A stretch of 64,000 nucleotides of DNA from Oscillospiraceae bacterium. Lineage in GTDB: Bacteria; Bacillota; Clostridia; Oscillospirales; Ruminococcaceae. The position numbers were made by a program, and so were the translations under genes. The notes below the pieces were generated by a model. It saw nothing but the letters and a program-made list of their open reading frames with translations, was not told the DNA's origin and searched no databases. Shown here piece after piece: positions 26,435-35,631 of the stretch (the first letter of the stretch is position 1; every line of letters starts with the position of its first letter). Location of the stretch: assembly GCA_009781425.1 (NCBI GenBank), contig WQYC01000004.1:1-64000 (forward strand), read 5' to 3'.

Positions 26435-27490
26435 TTGAAAACTAATTTAACAGATTACGGCTTTACGCCTGCTTTTATGCAGGAAAACGAAGCAGGAACA
26501 ATCGCAAGAGTCACCGCCGTTCACCGTGAGCGGTATGAGCTCATTTGTGAATTCGGGCACATTTCCGCTATACTTAAAAGCGGCGTGTATTTTAATCAGC
26601 AGAGCGAGGCATTCCCGACTGCGGGCGACTTCGTGCTGATTGACTACAACCAAAGCGGCGACAGCCGCATAACAAAAACTCTGCCGCGAAAGACTTTTTT
26701 CTCGCGCCGCGACCCGACGCCGGGCAGAGGCGAGCAAGCAATCGCCGCAAATTTCGACTACGTATTTATTATGCAGTCGCTGAACCGCGACTTTAACTTA
26801 AAGCGGCTCGAACGTTATCTTGCAATCGCGTGGCAGAGCGGCGCTCTTCCTGCCGTGATTCTTACGAAGGCGGACTTGGCGGAGGACTACAGCGAGCAGT
26901 TAAAAGCCGTGCAAAAAATTGCAAAAAGCGCGGGAGTTTACGCGGTCAGCGCGCTTACGCGGCAGGGCTTGGAACAGCTTGACGATTACTTAAAACCGCG
27001 GAAAACATTAGTGTTTCTCGGTTCGTCGGGAGTGGGGAAGTCGAGCCTTGTGAACGTACTTGCGGGCGAGGATTTAATGGCGGTCAAGGCGATTCGCGAG
27101 GACGACAGCCGCGGCAGACATACCACGACTCACCGCGAATTAATTATGCTTCCGTCAGGTGTAATGATTATCGACACGCCGGGAATGCGTGAGCTTGGGC
27201 TGTGGGACGCAGGCGAGAGCGTGGACGAGATGTTCGGCGATGTTGAGCAGTATTTCGGGCAATGCGGCTTCAGCGACTGCCGCCACGAAAGCGAGCCGAA
27301 TTGTGCAATTAAGTACGCGATTGAAAGCGGCGAGCTGTCCCTCAGACGCTGGGAAAGCTATCTGTCGCTGAAACGCGACGCAAGCTATTCCGAGGACAAG
27401 AAAGAATATCTGCGCCAAAAGAGCGCGGAATATCAGAAAATGGAGATGTGGTGGCGGAAAAATAAAAGCGAGAAAAGGAGAAATACTTGA
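26435..27490 (+). CDS. rsgA: Ribosome small-subunit-dependent GTPase A
   Basis: RsgA is a circularly permuted GTPase that checks the 30S decoding centre during assembly. Evidence: an N-terminal OB-fold, ILTKADLAED (G4) before the P-loop GSSGVGKSSLVN, DTPGMREL (G3), and a C-terminal zinc motif (CGFSDCRHESEPNC). I chose the TTG at 26435 because AAGGAG lies 7 nt upstream and it gives the normal N-terminus; an upstream ATG frame would run through the terminator hairpin. It is followed, with overlapping stop/start codons, by a kinase and an acetyltransferase gene. Confidence 0.92.
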   Translation: MKTNLTDYGFTPAFMQENEAGTIARVTAVHRERYELICEFGHISAILKSGVYFNQQSEAFPTAGDFVLIDYNQSGDSRITKTLPRKTFFSRRDPTPGRGEQAIAANFDYVFIMQSLNRDFNLKRLERYLAIAWQSGALPAVILTKADLAEDYSEQLKAVQKIAKSAGVYAVSALTRQGLEQLDDYLKPRKTLVFLGSSGVGKSSLVNVLAGEDLMAVKAIREDDSRGRHTTTHRELIMLPSGVMIIDTPGMRELGLWDAGESVDEMFGDVEQYFGQCGFSDCRHESEPNCAIKYAIESGELSLRRWESYLSLKRDASYSEDKKEYLRQKSAEYQKMEMWWRKNKSEKRRNT

Positions 27491-28401
27491 TGAACGGCGT
27501 TAAAATAACACAGCTTCACGGCGGAACTGTAGGTGATGTGAAGCTAATAGAGTGCGAAAAAGCAGTGCTTAAAACGCAGAAGAAATGGGGGCGTAGTTTC
27601 GATTTCGATTCATGGCGCAGGGAGTATGATTTATATAAATCGGGCTTTTGCGAGCTATTCGATGATTCGTTGAGATGGGCGGAATGTTATCACGCCGAAA
27701 TGAATGAAAACGGCGATGAATATCAATTATGGCTTGAGCATATCGGCGGCGTAACTGGCGCGGATTTAACTGCGGAAATGCTTGAGCAAGCCGCGTATGA
27801 GCTCGGGCGGTTTCAGGGCAGATTATACGCTGAAAAGCCCCGGGTACTGCAAAGCATTGCAAATTTCAGCAACACCGGTTTTTTAAAGCAGAATTATTTA
27901 CACTACAGAGGCTGGAGTGAGCTTTACGATTATATCCGCTCTGATGACTGCGGAATCCCGGAGCATTTATGTCGAATGCTTATTGAAATTGACGAGAGCT
28001 CGGAGGAAATATTCAGGCACATTGAAAAGCTGCCTGTGGTGCTTTGTCACAGGGATTTCTGGAACACGAATATTTTTTATACCGACAGCGGTATACGCTT
28101 GATTGACTGGGATACTGCGGGTTGGGGTTACTTCGGCGAGGATATTGCGGCTCTGATTGCGGACGAAGCGGATATTCAAAGCATGACCGGATACTACCGA
28201 AAATGCGCTCCCGCCTATTACAAAGGCTTTTCGGAATATGCCGCCGCGGATATTAAAGACAACTGCGTTTATGAATTAATGCTTATTATTTTCGGTTACA
28301 GGTTCGTTGAATGGTATAAATTCGGTGAAACACCCGAAGAGAAAAAACTGCAAATTAACGCACTTCAAAAAATTTACGAAATGAGAGAAATAAAGCTATG
28401 A
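27490..28401 (+). CDS. Aminoglycoside phosphotransferase-family kinase
   Basis: A 303-residue APH/choline-kinase fold protein. The catalytic loop HRDFWNTNIF (HxDxxxxN) and the metal-binding IRLIDWDTAGWGYF segment are visible in the C-terminal lobe, and an N-terminal lobe with EYDLYKSGF precedes them. The natural substrate cannot be told from sequence; antibiotic, choline or sugar kinases all share these motifs. Its ATG overlaps the rsgA stop (TGATG), so it is translationally coupled to rsgA. Confidence 0.85.
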   Translation: MNGVKITQLHGGTVGDVKLIECEKAVLKTQKKWGRSFDFDSWRREYDLYKSGFCELFDDSLRWAECYHAEMNENGDEYQLWLEHIGGVTGADLTAEMLEQAAYELGRFQGRLYAEKPRVLQSIANFSNTGFLKQNYLHYRGWSELYDYIRSDDCGIPEHLCRMLIEIDESSEEIFRHIEKLPVVLCHRDFWNTNIFYTDSGIRLIDWDTAGWGYFGEDIAALIADEADIQSMTGYYRKCAPAYYKGFSEYAAADIKDNCVYELMLIIFGYRFVEWYKFGETPEEKKLQINALQKIYEMREIKL

Positions 28402-29213
28402 ATTTAAATTTAAATTTAAAAATGCGATTAGAAACGCCCGACGATTACTACAACGTCGAGGCGATGACCCGCGAGACTTTTTGGGGATTCTGGGAGGACG
28501 ACCGACAAATCTGCGACGAGCATTTCTTAGTCAGCAAGCTTCGCAACTGCGCCGCGCTTGTGACGGAGCTAAACTACGTTGCAGAGCTTGACGGCGAACT
28601 CGTTGCTCACATTATTTACACAAGAGCGCGGATTAAAGACAGCGCGGGGAATAACCACGAAATTCTGACGTTCGGACCGCTGACTGTTTCAACTGAGCAT
28701 CAAAGCAAGGGTATAGGCAGAGCCTTAATGAGCCATACCTTTGAGATTGCACGAAGCATGAATTTTCGCGCAGTGCTTATTTACGGGCACCCCGATTATT
28801 ACCCGCGTGTCGGCTTCCGCCGCGCCGATGAGTTCGGCATAACTACGCCTGACGGCAGTGTTTTCGATGCTTTGATGGTTTATCCGCTTTATGAAAATGC
28901 GCTTGACAACATCAGCGGAAAGGCTTACATCGACCCTGTTTACGAGAGCCTGACGCAAAAAGAAACATTAGAATTTGACAAGAAGTTCCCGTTTAAAGAA
29001 CCGTATAAAACCGTGCCGATTGACGTTTTGCTGAACCGCTTGGACGCGGGCGCGGCGGAGGCTTTGCGCATGAAAGAATACAAAACGCTGAACTTCTTAA
29101 AAGCAGTCAGCGAGCGGGAATTATTGGCACTGCAGGGCGTGGACGAGAAAGCAATTGCAACAATCAGCGAGCTCATGAAAGCGCATAAATTAGCTTGGGG
29201 AGCGGAAAAATAG
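28398..29213 (+). CDS. GNAT N-acetyltransferase with C-terminal extension
   Basis: The N-terminal 165 residues are a GNAT fold: FGPLTVSTEHQSKGIGRALM contains the acetyl-CoA-binding Q/RxxGxG/A motif (QSKGIG), and VLIYGHPDYYPRVGFRRADE is the typical YjdJ/YhbS-like strand. A further 100 residues form a C-terminal extension of unknown role. The start overlaps the kinase stop (ATGA). The first residues MNLNLNLK are encoded by a short AATTTA tandem repeat, and a second ATG at residue 9 is possible. Confidence 0.87.
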   Translation: MNLNLNLKMRLETPDDYYNVEAMTRETFWGFWEDDRQICDEHFLVSKLRNCAALVTELNYVAELDGELVAHIIYTRARIKDSAGNNHEILTFGPLTVSTEHQSKGIGRALMSHTFEIARSMNFRAVLIYGHPDYYPRVGFRRADEFGITTPDGSVFDALMVYPLYENALDNISGKAYIDPVYESLTQKETLEFDKKFPFKEPYKTVPIDVLLNRLDAGAAEALRMKEYKTLNFLKAVSERELLALQGVDEKAIATISELMKAHKLAWGAEK

Positions 29214-29222
29214 CAGAGTAGC

Positions 29223-29277
29223 AAGCACATCACCTCGCGCATATAATAGATAGCATTATAAACGAGGTGATGTGCTT
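29223..29277 (+). promoter_or_regulatory. 15-bp inverted repeat covering the ribosome-binding site of the ZIP transporter
   Basis: AAGCACATCACCTCG (29223-29237) is perfectly complementary to CGAGGTGATGTGCTT (29263-29277), with a 25-nt AT-rich loop. The right arm contains the GAGGTGA Shine-Dalgarno and abuts the ATG at 29278. It could mask the site in RNA or be an operator in DNA; a TATAAT lies in the loop. Confidence 0.7.
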
Positions 29278-30066
29278 ATGCAATGGTTTCTTGAATTAAA
29301 CCCTGTTTTGCAAGGGCTTTTCGCGACTCTTTTCACTTATTTTGTAACAGCACTTGGGGCAGGTGTTGTTTTCTTTTTCAAGACGATGAACCAAAAGGTC
29401 TTGGACATGATGCTCGGCTTCGCCGCAGGAGTTATGATTGCGGCATCTTTTTGGTCGCTTCTTGAGCCTGCGATTGCGCTTGCCGACGAGCTCGCCGTGA
29501 ACGCCTGGCTTACTGCCGCCGCAGGGTTTGTGTCGGGCGGCGTGTTCGTAATAGTCGCGGACATTTTGCTTTCGCGCTCGGCTGTGATTAACGCGAAAGG
29601 CACGACTTATAAACGTTCGATTCTGCTTGCTTCCTCCGTGACTTTACATAATATTCCCGAAGGGCTCGCCGTCGGTGTTGCATTCGGGAGTGTGGCGGCG
29701 GGCGTTGAGGGCGCATCGATTATGGGCGCGGTAATGCTGGCTTTCGGGATTGCGTTGCAAAATTTCCCCGAGGGCGTCTGCGTTTCTATGCCGCTCTACC
29801 GCGACGGCTTCTCCCGCCGCAAAAGCTTCTTCATCGGGCAGGCGTCGGGGATTGTCGAGCCTGTTGCGGGCGTTTTAGGCGTTTTGTTCGCGCTGTCAAT
29901 GCGTAATGCGCTCCCGCTCGCGCTGTCTTTTTCGGCGGGCGCAATGATTGCAGTCGCTTGCACAGAGCTGCTCCCCGAAGCCCTCAAGGAAAACAAGGTC
30001 ATAGCGAGCTTCGGCGTGCTTTTCGGGTTTGCGGTTATGATGGGGTTAGACGTCGCGCTCGGCTGA
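29278..30066 (+). CDS. ZIP family metal transporter
   Basis: This 262-residue membrane protein belongs to the ZIP (ZupT-like) family, which moves zinc or other divalent cations. About eight transmembrane helices are visible, including the histidine-containing metal-binding helices VTLHNIPEGLAVGVAFG and ALQNFPEGVCVSMPLYRDG. I chose the ATG at 29278 because GAGGTGA lies 8 nt upstream; a GTG at 29272 is also in frame. Expression may depend on the hairpin at 29223-29277. Confidence 0.9.
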   Translation: MQWFLELNPVLQGLFATLFTYFVTALGAGVVFFFKTMNQKVLDMMLGFAAGVMIAASFWSLLEPAIALADELAVNAWLTAAAGFVSGGVFVIVADILLSRSAVINAKGTTYKRSILLASSVTLHNIPEGLAVGVAFGSVAAGVEGASIMGAVMLAFGIALQNFPEGVCVSMPLYRDGFSRRKSFFIGQASGIVEPVAGVLGVLFALSMRNALPLALSFSAGAMIAVACTELLPEALKENKVIASFGVLFGFAVMMGLDVALG

Positions 30067-30109
30067 TACGTAAAAGTTTTGTAAACTTGCAAAAACTCGC
30101 AAAGCACTA

Positions 30110-30138
30110 TTGACAAATATGCCCTTATAGTGTACTAT
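30110..30138 (+). promoter_or_regulatory. Predicted promoter of the HD-GYP operon
   Basis: TTGACA (30110-30115), a 17-nt spacer and TACTAT (30133-30138). It lies 60 nt upstream of the gene start at 30198. Confidence 0.6.
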
Positions 30139-30197
30139 AATTAATATGGGGTAGTTTGCCCCTTAAACTACAGTTTTTCAAGGGGAATTCAAGAAAA

Positions 30198-31256
30198 ATG
30201 AAAACAATTTTTATTGTAGATGATAACGCGACCAACTTAGTTACAGCCAAAGACGCGCTTGAAGGCGCATTTAAAACCTTTGCGCTCCCCTCTGCTGAGC
30301 GTATGTTTCAGCTTTTGGAAAAAATCACGCCCGACTTGATTCTGCTTGACGTTGATATGCCTGAAATGGACGGCTATGAAGCGTTAGCGGCACTCAAAGC
30401 CGACGCTAATTTAAAACAAATACCTGTTATTTTTCTTACCGCAAAGCACGACGCGGCATCGGAAATCCGCGGCTTTGAAATGGGTGCGATGGATTTTATC
30501 AGTAAGCCTTTCTCCGCGCCGGTTTTACGCAGACGCTTGGAAACGCATATTGAAACAGACCTGCTGATTAAGGAGAGCCTAAAAAGCGTCCGCAAGGTAC
30601 ATAACGCGACAATCAGCGTAATCGCAAACATGGTGGAAAACCGCGACGAGGTCACGGGCGGGCATATCGACCGCACGCAGCGATATTTATCAATTTTAGT
30701 GAATGAAATGTTGAATTCCGATATTTACGCAGATGAAGTCTCGCGCTGGGACTTGGATTTATTGATTCCCTCGGCACAGCTGCACGACGTTGGTAAAATC
30801 AACGTCAGCGACCTGATTCTGAATAAGCCGGGCAAGCTGAGCGACGAGGAATTCGCGAAAATAAAAGAGCATTGCACCGACGGCGAGAAGATTATCGACG
30901 GAATCATCAGCAAGGCGCAGGAGGACAAGTTTCTGCGTCACGCCAAGAAATTCGCGGGCTATCACCATGAAAAGTGGAACGGTACGGGCTATCCTTACGG
31001 GCTTTCGGGAGAGGAAATCCCGCTTGAAGGCAGAATCATGGCGATTGCAGACGTGTATGACGCGCTCGTTTCCGAGCGTCCGTACAAGAAGCCGTTCACC
31101 CACGAAAAGGCAGTCGAAATCATCAAAGAGGACAGCGGGATTCACTTTGACCCTAAAATAGTAGAAGCATTTTTGAACGTCGCTGATGATTTTTGGGTGG
31201 AGTCGATGAACATAGGGAACACAGGAAGCGCAAACGCGGACGCGGCGGAGGAATGA
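30198..31256 (+). CDS. Response regulator with HD-GYP domain (probable c-di-GMP phosphodiesterase)
   Basis: An N-terminal receiver domain (FIVDDNATNLV acidic pocket, LLDVDMPEMDGYEAL with the phosphoacceptor Asp, and ISKPFSAP) is joined to an HD-GYP domain. This contains LHDVGKINV, the GYHHEKWNGTGYPYGLSGEE segment (HHExxxGxGYP) and IMAIADVYDALVSERPYK. These residues are intact, so c-di-GMP hydrolysis is likely. The ATG at 30198 follows AGGGGAA. The gene overlaps the lipid-kinase-like gene and shares an operon with a hybrid histidine kinase that may phosphorylate it. Confidence 0.92.
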   Translation: MKTIFIVDDNATNLVTAKDALEGAFKTFALPSAERMFQLLEKITPDLILLDVDMPEMDGYEALAALKADANLKQIPVIFLTAKHDAASEIRGFEMGAMDFISKPFSAPVLRRRLETHIETDLLIKESLKSVRKVHNATISVIANMVENRDEVTGGHIDRTQRYLSILVNEMLNSDIYADEVSRWDLDLLIPSAQLHDVGKINVSDLILNKPGKLSDEEFAKIKEHCTDGEKIIDGIISKAQEDKFLRHAKKFAGYHHEKWNGTGYPYGLSGEEIPLEGRIMAIADVYDALVSERPYKKPFTHEKAVEIIKEDSGIHFDPKIVEAFLNVADDFWVESMNIGNTGSANADAAEE

Positions 31257-32242
31257 AGCACTTATTCATAATCAACCCGGGCGCAGAAAAGGTAAAAGGC
31301 AGGGTTGCTGAAATTACCGACGAAATCGTATCGTTTTTCATAGAAAACCCGCAACATTCCTATGATATTCACGTTACGCGCTGGAACAGAGACGCTACGG
31401 GCTTCGTGCGGCGTTATGTTACGGAGGCGGAAACGCCCGTAAGAGTTCATTGCTTCGGCGGAAGCGGGACGCTGTTTGAAATCACGAACGGCGTAGTCGG
31501 CGTTAAAAACACCGAGGTTTCCGTCGCGATGTATCCAATGGGGACAAGCGGTGAGCTTTTGTTTTATTTCGGGACAGAAAACCTGCATTTATTCCGTTCG
31601 ATAAAAAATCAAGTCGAAGCGGGAACAACGCCGCTTGATACGTTTCGCGTGGGTAATATTCACGGGATTTCTCATTCGTTAATCGGCATGGAAGCGCGCT
31701 CAAGCCGCGAAAGCACAAGGTTGATAGAAAGCACTCTATTACCTGCGAACTTCTGCTACGTATTCCCTGCGATTGTAGAGGTTCTCAGCGGACGCGCCTG
31801 CACGCAGAAATACACAGTAGAGGTTGACGGTGTTGTTGTCAGCGGCGACTGTAAATACGCGTCGGTGAATATTTTCAACGGGCCCTGCTACGGGAAAAAT
31901 ATGTTCCCCGCTATAGATGCGCACCCCAATGACGGGAAGTTAGATGTGTACCTGCTTTGCAATATGCCGCCTTTTAAAATGCTTGCAACCGTCAGCCCTT
32001 ATACAAAAGGAAAGTATCGGAAAATCCCCGAAAGAATCAAGCATTTCAGCGGCAAGAAAATCAAGGTCAGCTCTGACGAGGTCATGTGCGTTTCGCTTGA
32101 CGGCGAGATATTTTACGAGACCGAAATTGAATATGAAATTGTACCTGCTTCTGTTAATTTTGTACTGCCCGCAGGCATTGATATTAAAAAGCTTCCGCGA
32201 ATTTACAACCATCCGGAGGAGGGGCTCATAGGTGATAAATAG
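31253..32242 (+). CDS. Divergent diacylglycerol/lipid kinase family protein
   Basis: The 329-residue product has the DAGK fold: LFIINPGAEK at the start, a glycine motif FGGSGTLFEITNGV, PMGTSGELLFYFG, and a C-terminal FNGPCYGKNMFPAIDAHPND followed by GKLDVYLL. In typical members the motifs are GGDGT and PxGTxND. Here Ser replaces the catalytic Asp and Gly-Glu replaces Asn-Asp, so lipid kinase activity is doubtful. The ATG at 31253 overlaps the HD-GYP stop (ATGA) and has GGAGGA upstream. Confidence 0.75.
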   Translation: MKHLFIINPGAEKVKGRVAEITDEIVSFFIENPQHSYDIHVTRWNRDATGFVRRYVTEAETPVRVHCFGGSGTLFEITNGVVGVKNTEVSVAMYPMGTSGELLFYFGTENLHLFRSIKNQVEAGTTPLDTFRVGNIHGISHSLIGMEARSSRESTRLIESTLLPANFCYVFPAIVEVLSGRACTQKYTVEVDGVVVSGDCKYASVNIFNGPCYGKNMFPAIDAHPNDGKLDVYLLCNMPPFKMLATVSPYTKGKYRKIPERIKHFSGKKIKVSSDEVMCVSLDGEIFYETEIEYEIVPASVNFVLPAGIDIKKLPRIYNHPEEGLIGDK

Positions 32243-34868
32243 AAAAAGCGACCTCAGCGCGGTTGCGCGGAAATGCACGCGGATAGCCGTCATTATATAC
32301 GTGGTTGTTAAACTGTTATTAGTCATGACAAACGCAGAAATCGAGCCGAGCTTCTGGCTGCACCGCGCAGTTACCGGCTTGGTTATTCTTATTTTTGCAT
32401 TTATCGTAACGAGTAGCCGCTTCTCAAACCGTACAGCCGCCGCGCTTTCGGGGCTTGCGTTCGCGATTCCCGAAATTATATGGGTTGCATTCGTTCCGCC
32501 GGTCGGCGAGTGGTACGTTTACATCTTTTTAATCGGCTGTTCTTTAGTCAGTATGATGTACTTAGACCGCAGAGGGCTTTTTATTTCAATGCTGACATCT
32601 GTTACGGTAACAGCGTTTTTTTCCTTCGGGCTCGGCATAAGTATGAGCGCGATGGAAACTGTCATGGGTGATATTTACGGGCTCGCGGGGTTAATATTAG
32701 TTAATCTGCTTGTGCTTTTCATCTGCACTGTTATTATCGGGACTTCTGTGCGCTCGAAGCGTACAGAGCATATTTTCGATATGCTTCTTGATAACACGCC
32801 GGGCTACATGGTTATAATTAACGAGAAATCCAAGGTTGAATACATCAGCGACTCTTTTGCGAAGTGGCTCGGGATTTCCCGCCGTGAATACGCGCTCAAC
32901 CGCCCCGTGCTTGACCTTTGCCGCGGCGGAGAGATGACGACGATGTTCCAGGAAATCTTGGAAAGCTCCGACGGCAGTATCGAAAGCAACCACTCGCTGA
33001 CGATTGAAGGCGTCCGCTTTTGGTTCTTCCTGCGCTCCTCGCTCATGAGCATGGACAGCGGGAAAACCGTCCGCACGATTGAGCTTTCAGACATTACGCC
33101 GATTATGGAAGCCAAGAACGAAGCCGAGGAAGCCAACAGAAGTAAAACGAATTTCCTTGCCGCCATGTCGCATGAAATCCGCACGCCGATGAATGCAATT
33201 ATCGGTATTTCGCAGATTGAAATGCAAAAGGCGAACATTCCGTCTGAATACGAGCAGACGCTGAAGCAGATTAACAGCTCGGGTAATAACTTACTCGGAA
33301 TTATCAACGATATTCTCGATATGTCGAAAATAGAAACAGGAAAGCTTGAGCTTCACCCTGTTGAATACGCTGTTTCCGACTTGATTAACGACGCGGTTCA
33401 GCTGAACCTTGTGCGCATTGGCACGAAGCCGATTGAGTTTAAATTAGAGCTCGACGAAACGCTTCCGTCAAGGCTCATAGGCGACGAGCTCCGCATAAAA
33501 CAAATCCTCAGCAACCTGCTCTCGAACGCCTTTAAATACACCGAAAAGGGCTTTGTAAAGCTTTCGGTTTTTCACACGGTTTACGACTGCAACGTGACTC
33601 TGCACTTCGCGATAGAGGACACAGGGCAGGGTATGAAAAAAGAAGACCAGAAGCTGTTATTCGCTGAGTATACCCGTTTTAACGCTGAGACGAATTACGC
33701 AACTGAGGGGACAGGGCTGGGACTTAATATAACCAAAAAGCTCGTAGAAACCATGAACGGCACGATTGCGGTTAACAGCCGCTACGGCAAGGGCAGTATC
33801 TTCACTGTTACGGTTCGGCAAAAGGCGGTCGAATGTGATGTGATTGGTGCAGGGCTCGCCGAAAAGCTGAAGGGCTTTTCGTTTACAGGCGAGCGGCAGA
33901 GGGAAAGAGAACAGTTAATACGAACACCCATGCCGTACGGCAGGGTTCTGATTGTTGACGACGTCATGACGAATATATATGTGGCTGAGGGCTTGCTGAA
34001 TGCGTATGAGCTGCAAATTGATACAGCGACCAGCGGCTTCGCCGCTATTGAAGCAGTTGAGAAATACAGCGGCTACGACATCATTTTCATGGACCACATG
34101 ATGCCGAAAATGGACGGAGTCGAAACCACGCAGAGACTCCGCGCAATGGGCTTTAAAGGCGCGGTTGTCGCGCTGACCGCGAACGCATTAGCGGGCAACG
34201 AGGATATGTTTATGCAGAACGGCTTCGACGGATTCATTTCAAAGCCGATAAATATTAAGCGCATGGATTTGATTTTAAACAAGTTCATACGTGACAATCG
34301 CGAAGCGAAAGACGCCGAGAAAGAAGCACCGGAAAAGCCCCAAACCGGTACCGCTATTCCCGAAGCGTCTGAAAAGTTCGCCAAGCTGTTGCAAATTTTC
34401 TGTCTTGACGCAGAGGACGCAATCGCTTCGCTTAAAGAAACTACCCAAAGCGGCGACTTAAATATGTTCACAACTACTGCTCACGCGATGAAGTCTGCGC
34501 TCGCAAACGTCGGCGAGCATGAAGCCGCACAAATGGCGGCAGAGCTTGAACAGACAGGCTTTGCGGGCGACGCGGAGGCTTTCATAAAAACGCTGGAAGC
34601 ACTTGTTTTGAAATACAAGCCTGTAGGGCGCGACGTCCCCGACGCGCCGCCTGTTGAAGAAGATGTTGATTTCTTAAAAGCACAATTGCAAATAATCAAA
34701 ACCGCCTGCGAAGGCTACGACGACGACGCGGCTTACGCCGCGCTTGACAAGCTGAAAGAAAAGCAGTGGCGGTATGAAACCACCACTGCGCTTGAACAAA
34801 TCCGCGACAAACTGTATATTTACAGCGACTTCGACGCCGCGGCAAAGCTTACGCAAGAGCTTCTTTAA
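32232..34868 (+). CDS. Membrane-bound hybrid histidine kinase (PAS-HisKA-HATPase-REC-HPt)
   Basis: This multi-step phosphorelay kinase begins with a GTG and has about six N-terminal transmembrane helices (residues 12-175). A PAS domain follows (about 195-290), then HisKA with KTNFLAAMSHEIRTPMNAII (phospho-His) and an ATPase domain with ILSNLLSNAFKYT (N box) and EGTGLGLNITKKL (G box). The receiver domain has VLIVDDVMTNIYV and IIFMDHMMPKMDG, and the C-terminal HPt domain has TTAHAMKSALANVG. The linker inside the C-terminal region contains the in-frame repeat PVGRDVPDAPP. Its genetic partner is the HD-GYP regulator two genes upstream. It ends inside the trpA 3' end on the other strand. Confidence 0.9.
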   Translation: MINRKSDLSAVARKCTRIAVIIYVVVKLLLVMTNAEIEPSFWLHRAVTGLVILIFAFIVTSSRFSNRTAAALSGLAFAIPEIIWVAFVPPVGEWYVYIFLIGCSLVSMMYLDRRGLFISMLTSVTVTAFFSFGLGISMSAMETVMGDIYGLAGLILVNLLVLFICTVIIGTSVRSKRTEHIFDMLLDNTPGYMVIINEKSKVEYISDSFAKWLGISRREYALNRPVLDLCRGGEMTTMFQEILESSDGSIESNHSLTIEGVRFWFFLRSSLMSMDSGKTVRTIELSDITPIMEAKNEAEEANRSKTNFLAAMSHEIRTPMNAIIGISQIEMQKANIPSEYEQTLKQINSSGNNLLGIINDILDMSKIETGKLELHPVEYAVSDLINDAVQLNLVRIGTKPIEFKLELDETLPSRLIGDELRIKQILSNLLSNAFKYTEKGFVKLSVFHTVYDCNVTLHFAIEDTGQGMKKEDQKLLFAEYTRFNAETNYATEGTGLGLNITKKLVETMNGTIAVNSRYGKGSIFTVTVRQKAVECDVIGAGLAEKLKGFSFTGERQREREQLIRTPMPYGRVLIVDDVMTNIYVAEGLLNAYELQIDTATSGFAAIEAVEKYSGYDIIFMDHMMPKMDGVETTQRLRAMGFKGAVVALTANALAGNEDMFMQNGFDGFISKPINIKRMDLILNKFIRDNREAKDAEKEAPEKPQTGTAIPEASEKFAKLLQIFCLDAEDAIASLKETTQSGDLNMFTTTAHAMKSALANVGEHEAAQMAAELEQTGFAGDAEAFIKTLEALVLKYKPVGRDVPDAPPVEEDVDFLKAQLQIIKTACEGYDDDAAYAALDKLKEKQWRYETTTALEQIRDKLYIYSDFDAAAKLTQELL
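34622..34651. repeat. GTAGGG-type palindromic repeat inside the histidine kinase gene (copy 5)
   Basis: TGTAGGGCGCGACGTCCCCG continues with ACGCGCCGCC and closely matches the copy in infB. GGCGCG and CGCGCC form the palindrome. It is translated VGRDVPDAPP, with the same frame as in infB. Confidence 0.8.
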
Positions 34869-35631
34869 TGCTTTTTACATACTTTTTCACGGGCTCGATG
34901 CAGTTTACGCCGTGCTCTGCGATGATTTTTACAATCGCACTGCCGATGATTACGCCGTCCGCAAGCTCTGCCATAGTGCGCGCCTGCTCCGGCGTTGAAA
35001 TCCCGAAGCCGATTGCGCAGGGCGTGTCTGAAACGCTCTTTGCGCGCGCTGTCATTTCGGTTATGTTCGTGTTTATTTCTCCGCGGACTCCGGTAACGCC
35101 GAGCGATGAAACGCAGTAGATAAAGCCCTCGGACTCTCTCGCAATCGTTTCGATTCGCTCGCCTGACGTCGGCGCAATCAGCGAAATTAAAGCTATGTTA
35201 TACTTTGCACATTCACCCGACAGCTCGCCTTTCTCCTCGAAGGGCAGGTCGGGTATTATTACGCCCTGAATCCCAGAGTCTGCGCACCTTTGCATGAATT
35301 TTTCCTTGCCGTAAACGAAAATCGGATTAATGTAGCTCATGAAAAGCAGCGGAATTTCAACCTTAGGGCGCACTCGCTTAATCATGTCAAGTAGCTTGTC
35401 AACCGTACAGCCTGCGCGGAGCGCGCGCTCGTCAGCCTGCTGAATCACGGGACCCTCCGCGACAGGGTCAGAAAAAGGCACGCCGATTTCGATTATGTCA
35501 ACGCCCGACTGCGCCATTTCGACGATTAATTTTTCTGTAGTTTCAATGTCGGGGTCGCCGCCTGTGATAAAAGCGATGAACGCTTTTTTGCCTTTAAATG
35601 CATTGTTAATTGTACATTGTTCATTGTTCAT
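34849..35631 (-). CDS. trpA: Tryptophan synthase alpha chain
   Basis: TrpA cleaves indole-3-glycerol phosphate to indole, which is channelled to TrpB. Visible are [19 protein letters not shown] with the usual acid residues, [20 protein letters not shown] (catalytic Glu near residue 49), [11 protein letters not shown], and the C-terminal loop [13 protein letters not shown]. The N-terminus [12 protein letters not shown] is unusual: these residues and the ATG come from a CAATTGTACATTG-type repeat. The start overlaps the trpB stop. The 3' end overlaps the convergent histidine kinase gene by 20 nt. Confidence 0.93.
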   Translation of the reverse strand: MNNEQCTINNAFKGKKAFIAFITGGDPDIETTEKLIVEMAQSGVDIIEIGVPFSDPVAEGPVIQQADERALRAGCTVDKLLDMIKRVRPKVEIPLLFMSYINPIFVYGKEKFMQRCADSGIQGVIIPDLPFEEKGELSGECAKYNIALISLIAPTSGERIETIARESEGFIYCVSSLGVTGVRGEINTNITEMTARAKSVSDTPCAIGFGISTPEQARTMAELADGVIIGSAIVKIIAEHGVNCIEPVKKYVKSIKEALA

